A DNA stretch of 64,000 bases from assembly GCA_963921825.1 (NCBI GenBank), contig OY997595.1, positions 18,903,228 through 18,967,227 on the forward strand, in the 5' to 3' direction. The notes below the pieces were generated by a model. That model did not search any database. It was given only the letters and a program-made list of their open reading frames with translations, and had not been told where the DNA came from. The stretch's first letter is position 1, and each line of letters begins with the position of its first letter. The translations under genes were made by a program, and so were the position numbers. Source of the stretch: Erodium maritimum. Taxonomy: Eukaryota > Streptophyta > Magnoliopsida > Geraniales > Geraniaceae. This document shows, in pieces, positions 19,813 to 31,209 of the stretch.

Positions 19813-22800
19813 ATGTCAATGTCGCCGTCTCCTCCGCCGGACACGGTGGTCAAGAACCGCTTCCTAGGGTTCCTCATCTGGCAATCCATTCCTTCCACTC
19901 TCGTCTTCCTTCTCTTCAAAACCCTCATTTCCACTCTCTCTCCTTCCTCCACCTCCTCTCCCCCCTCCACCGCCGCCGCTCTTCTTACCGCTACACTCAC
20001 CTTCCTCTCCTTTCACCTCTCCCAGCTCTTCTTATCCCTCTCCCTCTCAGCCGTGTCTTCTCCGCACCCCGATCGTCCCGCCCCGCCCCTCCAGCTCGCC
20101 CTCGGACTTTTTCGCTTCGTTTTCGTCGGCGGCGGCGTCAGTCACTCTCTCCCGAATTTCCGCCGCCGCGCCAGGGCTTCTCTGAGCTTGTTTCTGTTCG
20201 TGACGGCGTCTGCAGTCTCCGGGCTCGTCTCTGTCGCCTCGATTTGTTGGGTGAAATCTGGGGTTGATTTTGATTTTGGGAATGTTGGGTTTAGAGGTTT
20301 TGCGATCGGCTCGCTTTATGGATGCTTTTATGTCTATAAGCAGCGTTGGCTTTTACAGTTCCCCATTATACAGGTCGGTCTGCTTCTATGTTTATGTACT
20401 GTCCTTCCCAACTTATCTCTTAGTTGATCTGGGTTCTTACTCCTTAGTCTTTAATTTATGCTAAAGATTAAAAAAAATCAGTTTTTGAAGAAATTCTCAA
20501 TCTAAACTCTGCGTTATTTATCAATGGGATAGCTATTTTTGCCACCTAAGAAGTTATAGAGAAGTGGTTTGTAATTGGTTTCCTGGAAGAGCATTGAACC
20601 AGGTTTTGTGTCCCTTGCTTAGCATGTTTAACTCATTGGTTACATACAGAAGTTTGTGAAATCAACTAACTTCCTCCTTAAGTTGGTATATGATTCTAGA
20701 TTTTGTAGTCTATAGCACTTGTACTATTTGCTGCGATGTTCTTATGGTAGCTTGATTTTCTATGACCTTATAAACTATAATTTCTCTTATCAACAGCGAC
20801 CTCCTTTCTTCCGTTTCAAGATGGCACTCCCTACAGCTGTTACCCAGGCGTTGAAGCTCTCAGTAGCAGGTTACCTCTTTTCAGCAGCATTGATACTATC
20901 TCTGCCATATCAGCTTAAGAACCGGGATTCATTTTGGGAGTTCATTTGTGAGCAGATCATCTTTTACCTCGGGAGTTTTTCAGTATTTCTCTGTTGGGAA
21001 ATAAGTCACATTCTAAACCAGGTTTGCTCTTCAAACATATTTTGCAATAAAGTTTCATTGGGTTTCACTTTTTTGTGTAGCTGTAATTGGTGTTTTTAAT
21101 GCGCATGTGTCATTATTCTTAAATAAACCTGCATCCAAGGTTTACTCTGTTGTCATCTCCGTCTAAAGTGCTAGCATATTATTATATGAAAGTGCTAGCA
21201 TATTATTATATGAAAACCATCGGATATCCTCGAGGCACGAACCTGTCATGTGGCCGAAGTCCACCCCCATTATACCAATACGAGACTCATGGTCTCTTAA
21301 CAAATTACTGACCTGAATGAGTTGCCAAGTTATATTCCTTAGGTCATGGTTTTCTAGATTATAGTATAGAAAATGTATGTCCGACACTACACATGTCTCG
21401 AGAGAGTTCATTCTTTCCCTTTATCTGCAGCCCCTGACAGCATTTGATGTATTCAGACATTTGGTTATACTCAGCTGTTTTGTTTGACATGATGTCATTG
21501 AGTAGGTGTTACATACAAAGAGGTTCATATTTGCACCACCAAAAGGATCGGCTGCAGCAGAAACAAATCCAAGTGAGCCTCTGATTGCAGCTCTGGAGGA
21601 GAGTGCCCCTAGTTCCCTTTTACGATACCTAGCATATCTTGATCTCTGTATGGTTTGTGAAAATAATGTTGATACCTGGCGCCGAGCGGCCTTATTTGAG
21701 GAAACTGGTGAAACTTACAAAAGAGCTATCGCTGTATGCTTGAGGCCACTGGAACAGCTTGCATCGAAGTTAGATGAATGTTTCGAAGTTTCTCTTGACA
21801 AAACCAAGCAACTCTCACATCAGTTACAATCACCAAATGACTTCAGGCCAGAATCAAAAGTTTATGAAGAGCTGGATAACTTCCAGGTATGTGAAACTAA
21901 TGCAGTTTAGTTATAGTTGTTCGTTTCTTCACATAGATAAAAGAATCGTGGTCGTACTTGGGATTTTGTTTATGTTCACAACTTCACATAGATAAGAGAC
22001 ACTTCATACACTCAACCATAGGTTCCAGCAAAAATTTCTTTCAACAACTTGCTGCCAGTTATTTACCCTTTTATTTCCCCATATTTCCAGACTAGTTCAC
22101 TGTGCTTTCTGCAAGTACAAAGTACTCGGAAGGACAGAGCTTGCATTATTGATTAATTTCATTTCTTGATGTGAGACTGTATGGCTATGCTAATCATACT
22201 TCCCTATCATGGACATGCGAATAAGGACTTGTGTTGGGTCATGAATATAAAGATGAAATTCTACATTTGCGTTTGAGTTCAAACACAACATATTACCATA
22301 TAATTATCTTGGAGGGGGCATTCATCTGCATTTTTTATCACAGTTTTCTTTTAAGTCATGCATAATGGTGAAGTTTGTACCATCGGTTAATTTTATGGTG
22401 ATTTGGTAATAGAGAAATGCTCAGTTGTGTGAGTTTCTACTCCAATGACAATATCCCAACAAGTGATATCAAATCTTATATGCATCATTTATGTTTGTCG
22501 ATGTTTAAACAATGTTTCACTTGTTTTCTGTTTGTACAAAAGTCATGTTCAAAGATAACAAGTCAAATCATAATTGCTTCTTTTATGCAGCTTTGTGCTT
22601 GGTCTGCTAGAATAGTGTCCTCACTAACTGCTCGCTCACACAAGGAGGACAGATATGGAGTCGCTCAGCTCTCTGGAAGCAACGCTGCCGTTGTCTCTAC
22701 CCTCGTGTCCTGCCTGCTCGCTGTCGAAACATTTATGGGGAAGAAGACCCAGTTGCAATCTCCTCCGCATCTGATGGGACCTGCTGGTATCAAGTGGGCC

Positions 22801-23067
22801 ACACTGAGTTCAGGGCGAAGAGATGTTCCAATGGGCATCATGGCTAAGAAGAACACAGGCCCTTCACACTCAAAGGCATATGCCATGGCTGATGTGTTAA
22901 GAACCTCGATCTACTGCATTGTCTCGACTTTCCATGATCAGATGCTGACTAGTGCCAAAGGAGGTCTCCTCGATAAGGATTGGGTTGTTAGCAGTAAACC
23001 TTTTTTTGGTAGTCGCGAGCTGCTCGTGCAGAAGTTACGCCTTTTCCTAGATTTTCAAGCTAGCTAA
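19813..23067 (+). CDS. NDC1: Nucleoporin NDC1 (transmembrane nuclear-pore protein)
   Basis: Four exons are supported by GT-AG borders with phase-0 joins: 19813-20373, 20797-21021, 21506-21886 and 22591-23067, giving 547 residues. NDC1 is a membrane nucleoporin that anchors nuclear pores in the nuclear envelope. Exons 1 and 2 supply about six hydrophobic segments, for example [16 protein letters not shown], a long one in the first 85 residues, [19 protein letters not shown], and in exon 2 [16 protein letters not shown] and [14 protein letters not shown]. Exons 3 and 4 give the soluble C-terminal part with [50 protein letters not shown], and [11 protein letters not shown] at the end. ATG 19813 follows a pyrimidine-rich leader. 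The in-frame ATG at 19702 is less likely because the codons between look like leader sequence. All exons are open and the gene looks functional. Identification rests on recognition of the plant Ndc1 pattern. Confidence 0.87.
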
Positions 23068-24239
23068 CTCTGTCTGTGTACACATGGAAACTTTGACTTG
23101 GATCATTGTTCTTGGGTATAATAGATGGAATGGTGAACAGATAAATTTGGCTTTGCTTCTGAGTAGAATTAGATATGTCCTGTAATTGTGATTCATGATC
23201 AAAAAAAGACCTTTGCTTTTTAGAGTGTATCTTCGAGTTAAAGCTATCAGATTTATCACGAGACATCTAGTTTTCGTTTTAACCCTCTCTACTACATGTT
23301 TTGATACTGAGAACCGTCCTAGAAATATCATGATGTCCAGTTTAGTTTTCATGAGCTATAACTTTATGCTGATATGAAATTTACTTGCTTAATTTTACAA
23401 AAAGGGAAAATATCATTTCACATAATTACTCTTAATTATTTAATATGGTCAAACGCGACTCACTTTTTTCAAAAAAATAACATTTTTGTCCTTGTTTAAT
23501 TTCTTTCTTTTTCTGCCCCTTAGATTTTCCACAATGGAGGCTTCTAAATTCGGCACATTTTTAGGAAAAAAAGCCTAAAACTTACATTCGGTCAATTCGA
23601 CCGTGAAGAAAATCGATGGATTCGTCGACCGTTTATTCGGGTCTACGCTACGATTCTCCTATGGAGAATCGCCACGTGGTCCAAATAATTTAAACATATT
23701 TTCGGCCCATTTTTTCCTACGAATTGGGTCCACCTTTTCTTTACTTTTCGTCCAATTAGATTGAAATTAGACCTAATTGGTCTCGACCCATTGTGGACGG
23801 CCTTATGCAACTATTGTTTTTTTTTTCTTCTTCTTCTTCTTCTCTTTTTGCTTTTTTCCACCTTCGTCTTTTTTTTTTCTTCTTCTTCCCTTTTCTTTGT
23901 CTTCACCTTTGCCTCACCTATCATGGCTTTGGGGACGGGGTTACAAAATAATCTTATTTATTAATGGTCCCTTTATTAATTTTATTGATAGAATAGCCTC
24001 CATCCAATAATTGTTTATGGTTTAGCTTTCCTATCATTTAATGGAACTTTCGATATTCTCATTTCCAAAATTTAAATTCCACCATCCTATTTTCAAAATT
24101 CAAATTTCATCCAATTTTGAAGACTATGTTTGGTCGTTTGACCATGGTCTTGTCGGACGACCAAAGACTTGGTCGTTTGACTTTCATTTCATCATGATGC
24201 ACACATGATAATCACGAATAATTGTTTACCTCATAATTA
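23068..24239. other. NDC1 3' flank and intergenic spacer
   Basis: The first few hundred bases probably include the NDC1 3' UTR. A polypyrimidine tract (T runs with repeated TTC) lies at about 23817-23900. No further gene was seen. Confidence 0.45.
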
Positions 24240-24493
24240 GCTTTGGTGAGTAAGGATGTGAAAACTAGCTTGTACAACCTCAAATGCTTGTTTAATATCA
24301 TTGCTGATTCTTGATATGTGCAATAAGTACTTTGCGCTTCAGAAGTTTTGTTGGTGGTATTGTTTTAACAAATGGAGCTCAATAATAGTAAATACCATCA
24401 GTTATGTAGTAAAGGGTGGTATAGTCGTTATCGTTCACCGTGTAACAAACTCATGGTTAGTGGCCTTGGATAATTCTATGAGCAACATTGATT

Positions 24494-26130
24494 TTTTTTT
24501 TATAAGCAATAGAATTTATTAGTCTTTGAAATTTAAGATAAATTACAAAGATAGAGACAGACCACTCGAGAGAGGGTCGTCCTCAATACTGAGACACTTT
24601 TCCAAAGAAAAGCAATAAATTGAAACAAACTCAAAACAGAAAATCTAACAGACAGTTTTGGCAAAGATTTCAGAGAAATCACTCAATCACCAACTTCCCC
24701 GTGTTGATAAACTGTCTCCAAATCTCGTTTCTACGATGCGCTGCAAGCCGTTCTTGTTCGCTCTGAGTTGTAGTTCGGGTTTGAATAGTGTAGGTACAAC
24801 CTTGTTTTTTCCCCTGATCCATTTGGTTTTCGTCACGATTGGTCTTGGGGGATTGAGGAGGATGTCCTTTCAAGTACTATTCCTACAATCCCAACTAGCC
24901 ATTCGGCATCACCTGGACATGGATTAGGTTGTGTGTGTTCTAGCCCCACTAGCGCAGGCTCATTGGCACGATCGTCTCCTGCATTGGATCTAAAATTGTG
25001 CCCATCCACTTCTAGTTGGGCATTCATTTGATCACCTGAGCCTTACAGCTCAATTAACTCTTGTTGATCAGGCCCATCTGCAACACATGGTCTAGGCCCA
25101 TCCACTGAGGATGGTGAACCTTTTTGCGATTGAATCGTGATCGCAAGCTGTATCTTCGGCTTCGAAATCAAATTAGCTTCCATCAAATCTGATTCGACTG
25201 CTGAAGCGGGATATGATTCGATTGCAGAAGAGGTAATGAGATCGGAAGGGTCTCGTTCATTAACCACGAGATCCACCCGAGAAACAGCAACGATAACCTG
25301 TTCTTCCGGCCGATTATCCACCTGTTTTTCCTACCGATTATCCACCTGTTCCGAGTTGTTCCCCCGCCATAGTTGATGATTCGGGCTCCCAAACACCTTC
25401 TGTAATGGGATTGGGTCTGAAACAATGGATGTGATCTTCGTCCCTATGGCTTGTGTAGTGATTTGTATCACTACTTCTTGAACAGAAGAGTATTAAATCA
25501 CACCGGACGACGAATTCCGTTTACCAGATCGGGGAATGGAAAGCATTCAGGTATGGACATTGTATTTGAATCCGTTGAGTGAATCAATCACCATCGAAGC
25601 AGACTCTTTGGATTTGAAATTGACGAAGCCGAAGAGATATCCTTTTTTGTTTGGTCTCTTACAGACAGTGGCGGAAACCACCTCGCCGTAGGTGCCCATC
25701 GTGTTTCTTACCCACTCCGTAGTGGTGCCATCAGGGAGATTACACACGTATACCTCTGTACCCTGAATCGGTTTGGCTTCTTCCGCCCCTGTTGCAACCG
25801 AGGGAGACGCTGAATTTCTCTTATCTCGTCTCACTCTTGTAGCTTTCTTAGCCAACTTCTCAAGGTTGCGAGAACCGTCTTCCTTCGTTGTCGTCTTCGC
25901 TGGGATGGAACCGTCATGATTTGTATTGGTTGCAGACTCGCGTTTAGAGGGATTAGTTGCATCCTTTTTGGATCCATTTGCCTTGACTGTTTCATTGTTA
26001 TCATAGCTAGACAACAACGAAGAGCAGAAGGATAAAAAGGAAGCGGGCTTCATGGTTTATTAATAATCATGACAACTGAGTCATAGAGTTAGTTAAGAGA
26101 AAAACATGTAGCAGGTAGTGTTAATACATT
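24494..26130 (-). mobile_element. RRM-encoding LINE without reverse transcriptase (1637 bp)
   Basis: An exact 13-bp target duplication, AGCAACATTGATT, lies at 24481-24493 and 26131-26143. The left end on the plus strand is a T run followed by ATAAGCAATAGAATTTATTAG, which is the poly(A) tail and 3' end of a plant LINE read on the minus strand. The coding part is ORF1-like, with an RRM at 25547-26053 and decayed linker frames down to about 24680. It then runs directly into the 3' UTR. Neither endonuclease nor RT is present, although the element is complete end to end. Confidence 0.85.
25547..26053 (-). pseudogene. LINE ORF1 with RNA-recognition motif
   Basis: 168 codons from ATG 26053. The first 90 residues are Lys/Ser/Thr-rich. 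Residues about 100-168 form an RRM with RNP2 VYVCNL at 101-106 and RNP1 KGYLFGFV at 137-144. The last beta strand is lost to a TGA after NVHT, so the domain is slightly short. Some plant L1-type LINEs (the BNR group described from beet) carry such an RRM in ORF1, where it is thought to bind element RNA. Further pieces of the same ORF1 probably lie at 25043-25321 and 24679-25027 in shifted frames. A captured host RRM gene is less likely because the neighbouring LINE at 46.5 kb has the same arrangement. Confidence 0.75.
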
Positions 26131-26849
26131 AGCAACATTGATTGATTGAGTACGTTGGTCGAGCCCAAGACACAGAAAAAACATGTGTTACATTCAAATG
26201 TTTTGTGATGTAACGATATTGAGATTCATGGTAAGTTCGAAGTGATCTTCACGTTGGAATTGACATTTTCATGAAACCGAATAATTCTTCCATTTCCAGT
26301 ATATGCAATCAATACTCCTTAGTATTCTAAGGAAGCCACATATTGCATTGACACGCAATATGCGACTAACATCCTTCTCGCTCGACATTCGTATATAGAT
26401 TGTGTTAAATACACCAAATTGGCAATACCTTTTTACGCACTCCAAAGTCGTGCTTTCTCCTATTCGTTATTGTTCATTAATAGAACTAGTCGCGGATCCA
26501 CAATAAAGCTGACAAATAGTTGTGCATTTTTTATAAGAAGAGAAGTTGGGCTAAATTGTCACATCAAAAGTTGGAAAAAAGTAATTGTCGTGCTCCATGA
26601 AACTCTATATAGCACGAAAACTAGTTCCTTCTTCATTTGGAATCAAATGAGAAATGATTTTTCGCTGCTCCGTTGGGGTTGAGAAGTATTCGGCCATGAG
26701 GTGTGTATTACCTTCCTCACGACCTCTTTCTATATATTTTAGGCTTATTATCTTGTGCATGTGTGACGAACATTCCCCTTGAACAACTCTTTCAGTCAAC
26801 CAATTTAAAATCGTTAGAGGATGATAGGGTTGTTCCACAGTAGGCTCAT

Positions 26850-27875
26850 TGGATATGGAAATTTTTTAAAAAGAATTATTTATTATGTGGTGTGAAATGA
26901 ATGATGTGACTTTTGATTAATAATGTGGGAGATATTTATACCGAGAAAAAAAAGGGTTAAATTTCATATTTATTTATATATAAATTTTAAAGAGATCACA
27001 TGTCATTTTCTTATTCGCTAAATGAAAGTAGTCAGTGGGCTTTCGCGCAAAAATAGGCGAATTGCCCATATGATGTATCTTTCATTCAAGTGCATTTCGT
27101 CGGTTAGTTCATTATGACATTGACAATTCGCCTAGACGAAATGTCACTCCCCTAAAATAGTCCTCTCAACCCGCCTACCATTAGAGATTATATGCATCTA
27201 ATCAATCACGTCAAACTTTTAGAATCATTCTTTTATATACTAATATATTTATAGATTTATAAGTTGTTTTTTAAGCATATATTGATAGTTAAATCAATTT
27301 ATATTTAAATGTGGATAACTTTATCGATAATGTATTTTTTAGATTTTAATTAAAATTTATTTTCACAAGTAGGTGCATTTTCTAACGAATTTTATGTCTA
27401 AAGTTATATTTTGTTGTACGCGCTGTCAGTTTATTTTAAAATTATGATTTTTTTAATAAAAATTTAAATAAAAAAGTAAATAAATAGTACACAAAACCCA
27501 CTTTTGTTGTTTGAAAATTTTATTTTTGTAATTCACTCAATTAGTCTAATCGAGTTAATCCAATTTGAGCTTTTTTTAACGATAATCATAACCAATATAT
27601 TAATAAAAGCTAGAGTCTGAAGGCTTTGATTCAAAATAGATCAAACAAAAAGTATGTAAAACAACGGCAATAGAAACAATATAACCGAAGTCCGAACAAC
27701 GTGGGACAAAACAAATTAAAAAAAAGTGCTCATTGACCGAAATGCTTCAAGATGAATGTTGGGATATGGATATTGTGGTACTTGTTGAAGCAACCAATAC
27801 AACTACTCCCCACGATGAGGTAGGGCAGAGCAGACCTATTTTCGGAAAGTATACTAGACGACTCTGGGAGGTGCT
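26850..27875. other. AT-rich intergenic region
   Basis: No gene is seen. The phrases AATTCGCCTA and CGAAATG near 27050-27145 hint at an old inverted repeat, possibly the decayed outer end of the Harbinger relic. Confidence 0.4.
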
Positions 27876-28423
27876 CTAAGAGGATAATGCTTTAGTGGTC
27901 AAGACTACCGTAGCAGTTACTAGAGCCCGATAGTGAAGTTTTGGCCCACCCTGTAACCAGGGACTAGAATGGATCAATTGAACTGTGTAGTCTCCTGAGG
28001 AACCAACTAACGTCGCCTCCCTTTGATGATAATAATGGCCTTTAAAAATGTAAAGTTGTTGGTTCCCGGTCTGATAGGAGAATATCACGCCGGTACTTGG
28101 TGAACCGATGCCACCCCATGGTCGATGAGGGAGGAGTACCAGCGGACCCCTCATTGACCCCCTTGATTACTCATTGAGGGAGGTGAGGGTGCTCGCCGCC
28201 CTCGTTGGTATTCTTGATGCCCTATCGTACTTTGTACAACCCTCCGAGTTTGTAATTATACACGCACGACACACGCATCCATCTACCATGTCCTTGACAT
28301 CGGTCGGTCATGCTCTACACTCGATCCCACCATCATCGCGCATAACTTCAATCACACCCCATGCGATTTCACCATCGCTACACACAACCCCATCCCCCAG
28401 AATTAATGTTAGGCACTAGTCAG
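27876..28423. other. Unrecognised region with short overlapping open frames
   Basis: A 92-codon minus frame (27876-28154) and an 81-codon plus frame (28174-28419) lie back to back. Neither shows a known motif, signal peptide or repeated structure. Probably old repeat sequence. Confidence 0.3.
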
Positions 28424-29160
28424 TAGGGGTGTCCAAAATTGGCCCGGAACCCAATCCACCCGGTTAACCCGGCTCACCCGGCCCCAGTGTGTTTGTCCCC
28501 ATGGGCTACGGGGACGAGCCCGGGTTCAAAAATACCAAACCCGGAGTGAGCGGTCCGGGTTGCGGATCCATCACATGCTTTCCTACATAACCCGGACCAC
28601 CCGGATATGGTACAAGTTCAATGCTAAAGCTACACTCTTACAATTTTAATTACTTTTACATATGAAGATTGAGATTGATTATTTGAGATTTTGAAGATGA
28701 TTACCAATTTTTTAATAGAACATGTCATAGTTTTGTGTTGAGTTGAACTCATCTTTTGTAATCATAATCTCTTTTGAGTCAACTTGAACTCTCTGTTTGA
28801 CGTTTTTAATCCTTGCACCTTTGATAAAATTTTAATAGGGTAGAGAGTTTTTTCATAATTAAGAAGTGGCCAAATTGAGAGCTTGTAAGCACTATTTGAT
28901 TACTTTTTAAAGGTTTTTGGATAATGAAAAAAATATTTGAAACTATACGTGTTACTACTTACGGTTAATGTGATCAATTGTTAACAAGTTCGGATGGGTT
29001 GGTCCAACCCGGTGAATCGGCCCATAATCCAGACAGGCGGGTTCAAAGGTGTCTTTTTGGGCCTGGGGCCGGGAGCGGGTTAAATTTTTTGAACCCGGTC
29101 ACTACGGGTCGGTTCAAAAAATTAGCCACGGGGCGGGGACCCGGCCCATAGACACCCCTA
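28424..29160. mobile_element. hAT-type non-autonomous element (737 bp)
   Basis: An exact 8-bp target duplication CTAGTCAG lies at 28416-28423 and 29161-29168. The termini TAGGGGTGTC and GACACCCCTA are perfect 10-bp inverted repeats. GC-rich subterminal parts (CCCGG and CCGGGT phrases) flank an AT-rich core, and no ORF is present. These are features of the common plant TAGGGGTGTC group of hAT-derived elements. Confidence 0.9.
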
Positions 29161-29182
29161 CTAGTCAGACGACAAAGAATAC

Positions 29183-29767
29183 TAGGCGTTAGGCGATGAT
29201 TAGTCGGGGATTAATCGAATTATTATTTTATTAAATATATATAACATATATACTCAATATAATATAATATGAAATATTAAGGTATAAAGTATACTATACG
29301 ACATTACTTTCATATGATTATTTTTAAAATAAATTAATATAATCCTCCACGTAATCATGATACAATCATAGTATCGATAAATCCCCTCTAACTCTTTGAT
29401 CGTATATTTATGTTATGTTGATAATGATGATATGATCTGAGTTTTATTTATGTATATTAAAGTAGAAGTAAAGATAATGACTTTTGAAATTTTGAAAGTT
29501 ATTAATGAAGTGAAGTATGTGTTTCGTGCTAGAAAATAGGACGGTTATTGGAATTCTGCATAATATATTTCATTAAATTATAAAATATCTGGGGTGTTTG
29601 GAGGATTTGGGACAATTAATTAGACTCAACGTTTGGGGCGTTAGGCCGATTAATCGATGACCAACCCGATTAATCTGCCCAAATCTACCCAACCGCCCAA
29701 AAACGACCTGATAGCCAAAATCCAGGCTCCAACACCCATTTTAGAGGCTAGGCGTTTTGCAGCCCTG
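29183..29767. mobile_element. Second copy of the GATTAATCGG-type hAT MITE, 5' end degenerate
   Basis: The copy shares AGGCGTTAGGCG near its left end and GATTAATCG phrases with 1091-1560. Its right end, GCTAGGCGTTTTGCAGCCCTG, begins CAGGG when read from the outside, as hAT ends do. The outer left terminus and an 8-bp duplication were not found. The left edge is close to the insertion at 28424-29160. Confidence 0.55.
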
Positions 29768-30540
29768 AACTCTTGCCGCATGTGGCAACCACTTTGATCT
29801 CCTCGACAAAACCGCAACCTTGAGACCACTCATCATCATCGCAACCAATAACCATGATGGTTTGCAACATCTGCGAGCAACGATAACCGACCACCCAAAC
29901 ACCCCAGCCCACCACCAGACGTAGAGGCCTTTCTTCCACGCCCTGAGTCACCAGAGAGTGTGCATTTTATCTCTAATGCCGATGACGAAGCCCCGCCCTA
30001 CACATACGACGTCGACGAACCACACGGGACTAGGAAAGTGCATATTGTACACCTACCACCTATGTCGCCTCCACTCCCATCTTGGGGACGTCCTTGCATT
30101 GCCATACCATTCAGACGTCCCACGATGAAGTTGTTGTTGCACCCACCATCTCGGAAGTCCGACCTTTTCCCCTGTGTGTCTACTTTTCTGTCGTCGCACA
30201 ATACCTACAGAAACCAATATTACGATAACTTGGATCAAACAAGATGATAAATCACCGAATCAACTAGCGGCGAAGACCAAACCCTAGCCACCGCGCTCCC
30301 AGCTCTATGTAACTCCAGTCCTCTTATTTTTCTAGTGTAAAATTTGAAGGATACAATTCTTATTTTAAAATAAATGAACACCAACTACACCACGATAAAA
30401 AAAGTGTTAGAATAGTATTAGGGGTTATTATATTCTGCCATTATCCATATTTTATAGCTACAACTGCTTTGAAAGGTGGTGACTATCATAAATATTAAAG
30501 ACACGTTGATATGTTGTGGCCGTTGGATTAGGCCGGGATA
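29768..30540. other. Intergenic region upstream of DHDPS
   Basis: Short overlapping frames (for example 29748-29951 minus and 29960-30247 plus) show no domain. The last 250 bases before the TATA box should hold the DHDPS promoter. No specific binding site could be assigned. Confidence 0.4.
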
Positions 30541-30560
30541 AACGTGATCTAGAAGCCCCT

Positions 30561-30570
30561 TATATATAGG
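30561..30570 (+). promoter_or_regulatory. DHDPS TATA box
   Basis: TATATATAGG lies about 160 bases upstream of the first splice donor of the gene. Transcription would start near 30590-30600. Confidence 0.6.
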
Positions 30571-30723
30571 CAAGAGCTTCCTCCTCGCCGTCGGCTCTGT
30601 GTAGAAGATAAACCCTAAGTTCGAACAAGTCCCATCTTCACAATCAGTTCCGTACTCCAAGCTCAGTTCCGTTTGTTCCACAAGCTGAATCTTCCGAATT
30701 ATCCTACATTTTGACCACTTCAG

Positions 30724-31203
30724 GTATTTTTTTTTCTTGCTCTCTGCTTCATTACTTCACTCATTCATTACCAGTTCACCGTTATTTTTATGTGCGCTTC
30801 GAATACTCACATATAAAGCTTCACCATCTTTTGCTTCACCCAGAAAAAAAGTGCTAAACCTTAAAATTTGAGTTATGATTGGACTACTGATTAGCCTATG
30901 ATCTGCTGGATTGCTCGAACATTTACCTTGTCTGCTGGTCGGGTTTGATGTTTCACAGTTTTGTAGAATTTATACGCATGAAAGAATTAGGTTTTGGGAA
31001 TGGAACCATGTTTGTTTCAGTTTCTATGTTCAAACCTCTTTCTTCTAACTTGCCAATTTATTATGGATTGATGAGAGTACCCATCCTCTAGTAATGAGGG
31101 TTGTTGATGGATTGTTTGGTTGTATGTGGTTTGTAAGAAGTTTCGCACCTGTTTCGCCATGGCCTTTTTGGTTCTCATCTGTACCTACAATTTTTTTTTG
31201 CAG
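30724..31203 (+). other. Leader intron of the DHDPS gene
   Basis: The donor CTTCAG|GTATTT at 30723/30724 and the acceptor (T-run)GCAG|GGGAATATGG at 31203/31204 frame a 480-bp intron. It ends six bases before the start codon. Introns this close to the start often raise expression in plants. That role is inferred. Confidence 0.65.
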
Positions 31204-31209
31204 GGGAAT

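Larger units (their letters stand above)
24240..26838 (-). pseudogene. PIF/Harbinger transposase relic, split by an RRM-type LINE
   Basis: The right arm, 26131-26838, starts on the minus strand with a region ending HLMAEYFSTPTEQRKIISHL, matching the N-terminal part of the other Harbinger transposases here (HERLVADYF...NEKQFRCHYRM). It continues through many stops and frame changes. The left arm, about 24240-24493, corresponds to the middle and 3' part. Nucleotide phrases such as CCTCAAATGCTTGTTTAATATCATT parallel element 1 near 4045. It is the most decayed of the Harbinger copies. The LINE target duplication AGCAACATTGATT joins the arms. Confidence 0.65.

Noticed and set aside
20719-21099. 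Frame starting upstream of NDC1 exon 2
   Set aside because: Its first part is intron sequence. The conserved segment starts at the acceptor at 20797 and ends at the donor at 21021/21022.
24301-24522. 73-codon plus-strand frame
   Set aside because: It lies on the opposite strand of the Harbinger relic and runs into the LINE tail.
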